From assembly GCA_964403795.1 (NCBI GenBank), contig CAYOHP010000101.1:1-23460 (forward strand): 23,460 nt of DNA, read 5' to 3'. The notes under the pieces are model-generated. The model worked only from the letters and a program-made list of their open reading frames with translations, made no database searches and was not told the origin of the DNA. Position numbers and translations under genes: made by a program. Below are positions 22,804 to 23,460 of the stretch, in pieces. The first letter of the stretch is position 1; each line of letters opens with the position of its first letter. The DNA is from CAYOHP01 sp964403795 [NCBI: uncultured bacterium] (GTDB taxonomy: Bacteria > Muiribacteriota > UBA6191 > CAZXTJ01).

Positions 22804-23460
22804 CAGCCTCGGGCTGCCAGCCGCTCCTCGCCCGGCAGCTTGCCGGCGGAGAGCCCGCTCATGGGCTCCCCGAGACCCCGGCAGACCTCGACCAGGCGGG
22901 CCGGATCCTGCCAGTCGGTCACGGCCCGCACGATCGACCGCGCCGTGGCCGCGGGATCCGAGGACTTGAAGATGCCGCTGCCCACGAACACGCTCTCGGC
23001 CCCGAGCGCCATCATCAACGCCGCGTCGGCCGGGGTGGCCACGCCTCCGGCGGCGAAGAGCGGGACCGGCAGCCGCCCCTTGGCCCGGGTCTCGACCAGG
23101 GTCTCGAGCGGGGCATCGATCTCGCGGGCGAGCTTCGGGAGCTCGGCCTCGGGCGCCCCCAGCACCTGACGCAGTTCGCGCCCGATCTTGCGGAGGTGGC
23201 GCACGGCCTCGACCACGTCGCCGGTCCCGGCCTCGCCCTTGGACCGGATCATGGCGGCCCCTTCCGAGATCCGACGCAGCGCCTCCCCGAGCGAACGGGC
23301 CCCGCACACGAAGGGGATCGCGAACTCGTGCTTGGCCACATGGTGCTCCTCGTCGGCGGGGGTGAGCACCTCGCTCTCGTCGATGAAGTCGACCTCGAGC
23401 TGGGCCAGGATGCGGGCCTCCAGGAAATGCCCGATCCGGCACTTGGCCATCACCGGGATG
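22800..23460 (-). CDS. pdxS: Pyridoxal 5'-phosphate synthase subunit PdxS (N-terminus cut by window edge)
   Basis: The last 219 residues of the synthase subunit that builds PLP from ribose 5-phosphate, glyceraldehyde 3-phosphate and ammonia in a (beta/alpha)8 barrel, usually as a 12-mer decorated with PdxT. The visible part starts at [15 protein letters not shown] and includes the near-invariant [46 protein letters not shown] (with the second active-site lysine of the family in SKGEAGTG) and the phosphate-binding [31 protein letters not shown]. About 75 residues are missing beyond position 23460, so the start codon is not in the window. The coding frame runs to the last base without interruption. 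It leads pdxT with a 4-base overlap. Confidence 0.97.
   Translation of the reverse strand, partial: IPVMAKCRIGHFLEARILAQLEVDFIDESEVLTPADEEHHVAKHEFAIPFVCGARSLGEALRRISEGAAMIRSKGEAGTGDVVEAVRHLRKIGRELRQVLGAPEAELPKLAREIDAPLETLVETRAKGRLPVPLFAAGGVATPADAALMMALGAESVFVGSGIFKSSDPAATARSIVRAVTDWQDPARLVEVCRGLGEPMSGLSAGKLPGEERLAARGW

Noticed and set aside
1-23460. tRNA, rRNA, CRISPR, riboswitch or insertion sequence
   Set aside because: None was seen by eye on either strand. No cloverleaf, regularly spaced repeats or transposase-like frame was found; a covariance-model scan could still find a small RNA.

Overview
The window is very G+C-rich (about 70% by eye) bacterial chromosome with no tRNA, rRNA, CRISPR array, transposase, integrase or phage gene, and no gene-free stretch longer than about 190 bases. 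Two transmembrane Hanks-type Ser/Thr kinases, many secreted proteins without recognisable family and leaderless-looking promoters suggest a high-GC Planctomycetota-like lineage. Myxococcota or another high-GC phylum cannot be excluded, and the taxon is inference.

Layout. (1) 1-2430: a small PAS-like protein with a C-terminal CxxC/CxxC zinc-binding tail (-), then two secreted proteins of unknown function (+). (2) 2441-5373 (-): a membrane-anchored M28 aminopeptidase followed by a fused triple acyltransferase (PAT-like GNAT, AAC(3)-like domain, second GNAT). (3) 5428-13231 (+): Ser/Thr kinase 1, a 242-aa orphan, Ser/Thr kinase 2 and a secreted 534-aa protein. Kinase 1 and the peptidase diverge from a compact region whose two -10 boxes flank an inverted repeat. 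(4) 13343-14844 (+): a small Mpo1-like (DUF962) membrane protein overlapping a Rieske mononuclear-iron oxygenase by 4 bases. (5) 14867-16921 (-): a multi-pass membrane protein with a possible PH-like segment. (6) 17107-19077 (+): a RimB-like retropepsin-type protein and a RimK-like ATP-grasp ligase with a C-terminal RCK_C (TrkA-C) domain. (7) 19147-20352 (-): a secreted M14 zinc carboxypeptidase. (8) 20426-23460 (-): pdxS (cut by the window edge), pdxT and an SLC13-type permease with two cytosolic RCK_C domains, overlapping by 4 bases at both junctions.

How the genes work together. pdxS and pdxT make pyridoxal 5'-phosphate, and the coupled permease may serve the same physiology. The rimB/rimK pair resembles the Pseudomonas ribosome-modification module, but the ligase carries its own likely ligand-binding domain. 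The Mpo1-like and Rieske proteins look like a two-oxygenase lipid- or sterol-modifying unit. The kinase-orphan-kinase cluster looks like a signalling cassette with unknown sensor domains. The most noteworthy candidates are the triple acyltransferase fusion, the RimK-RCK_C fusion, the Mpo1-Rieske pair, and a recurrent (G)CTA(C/G)NNT -10 element placed 6-8 bases before several start codons, which implies leaderless transcripts.
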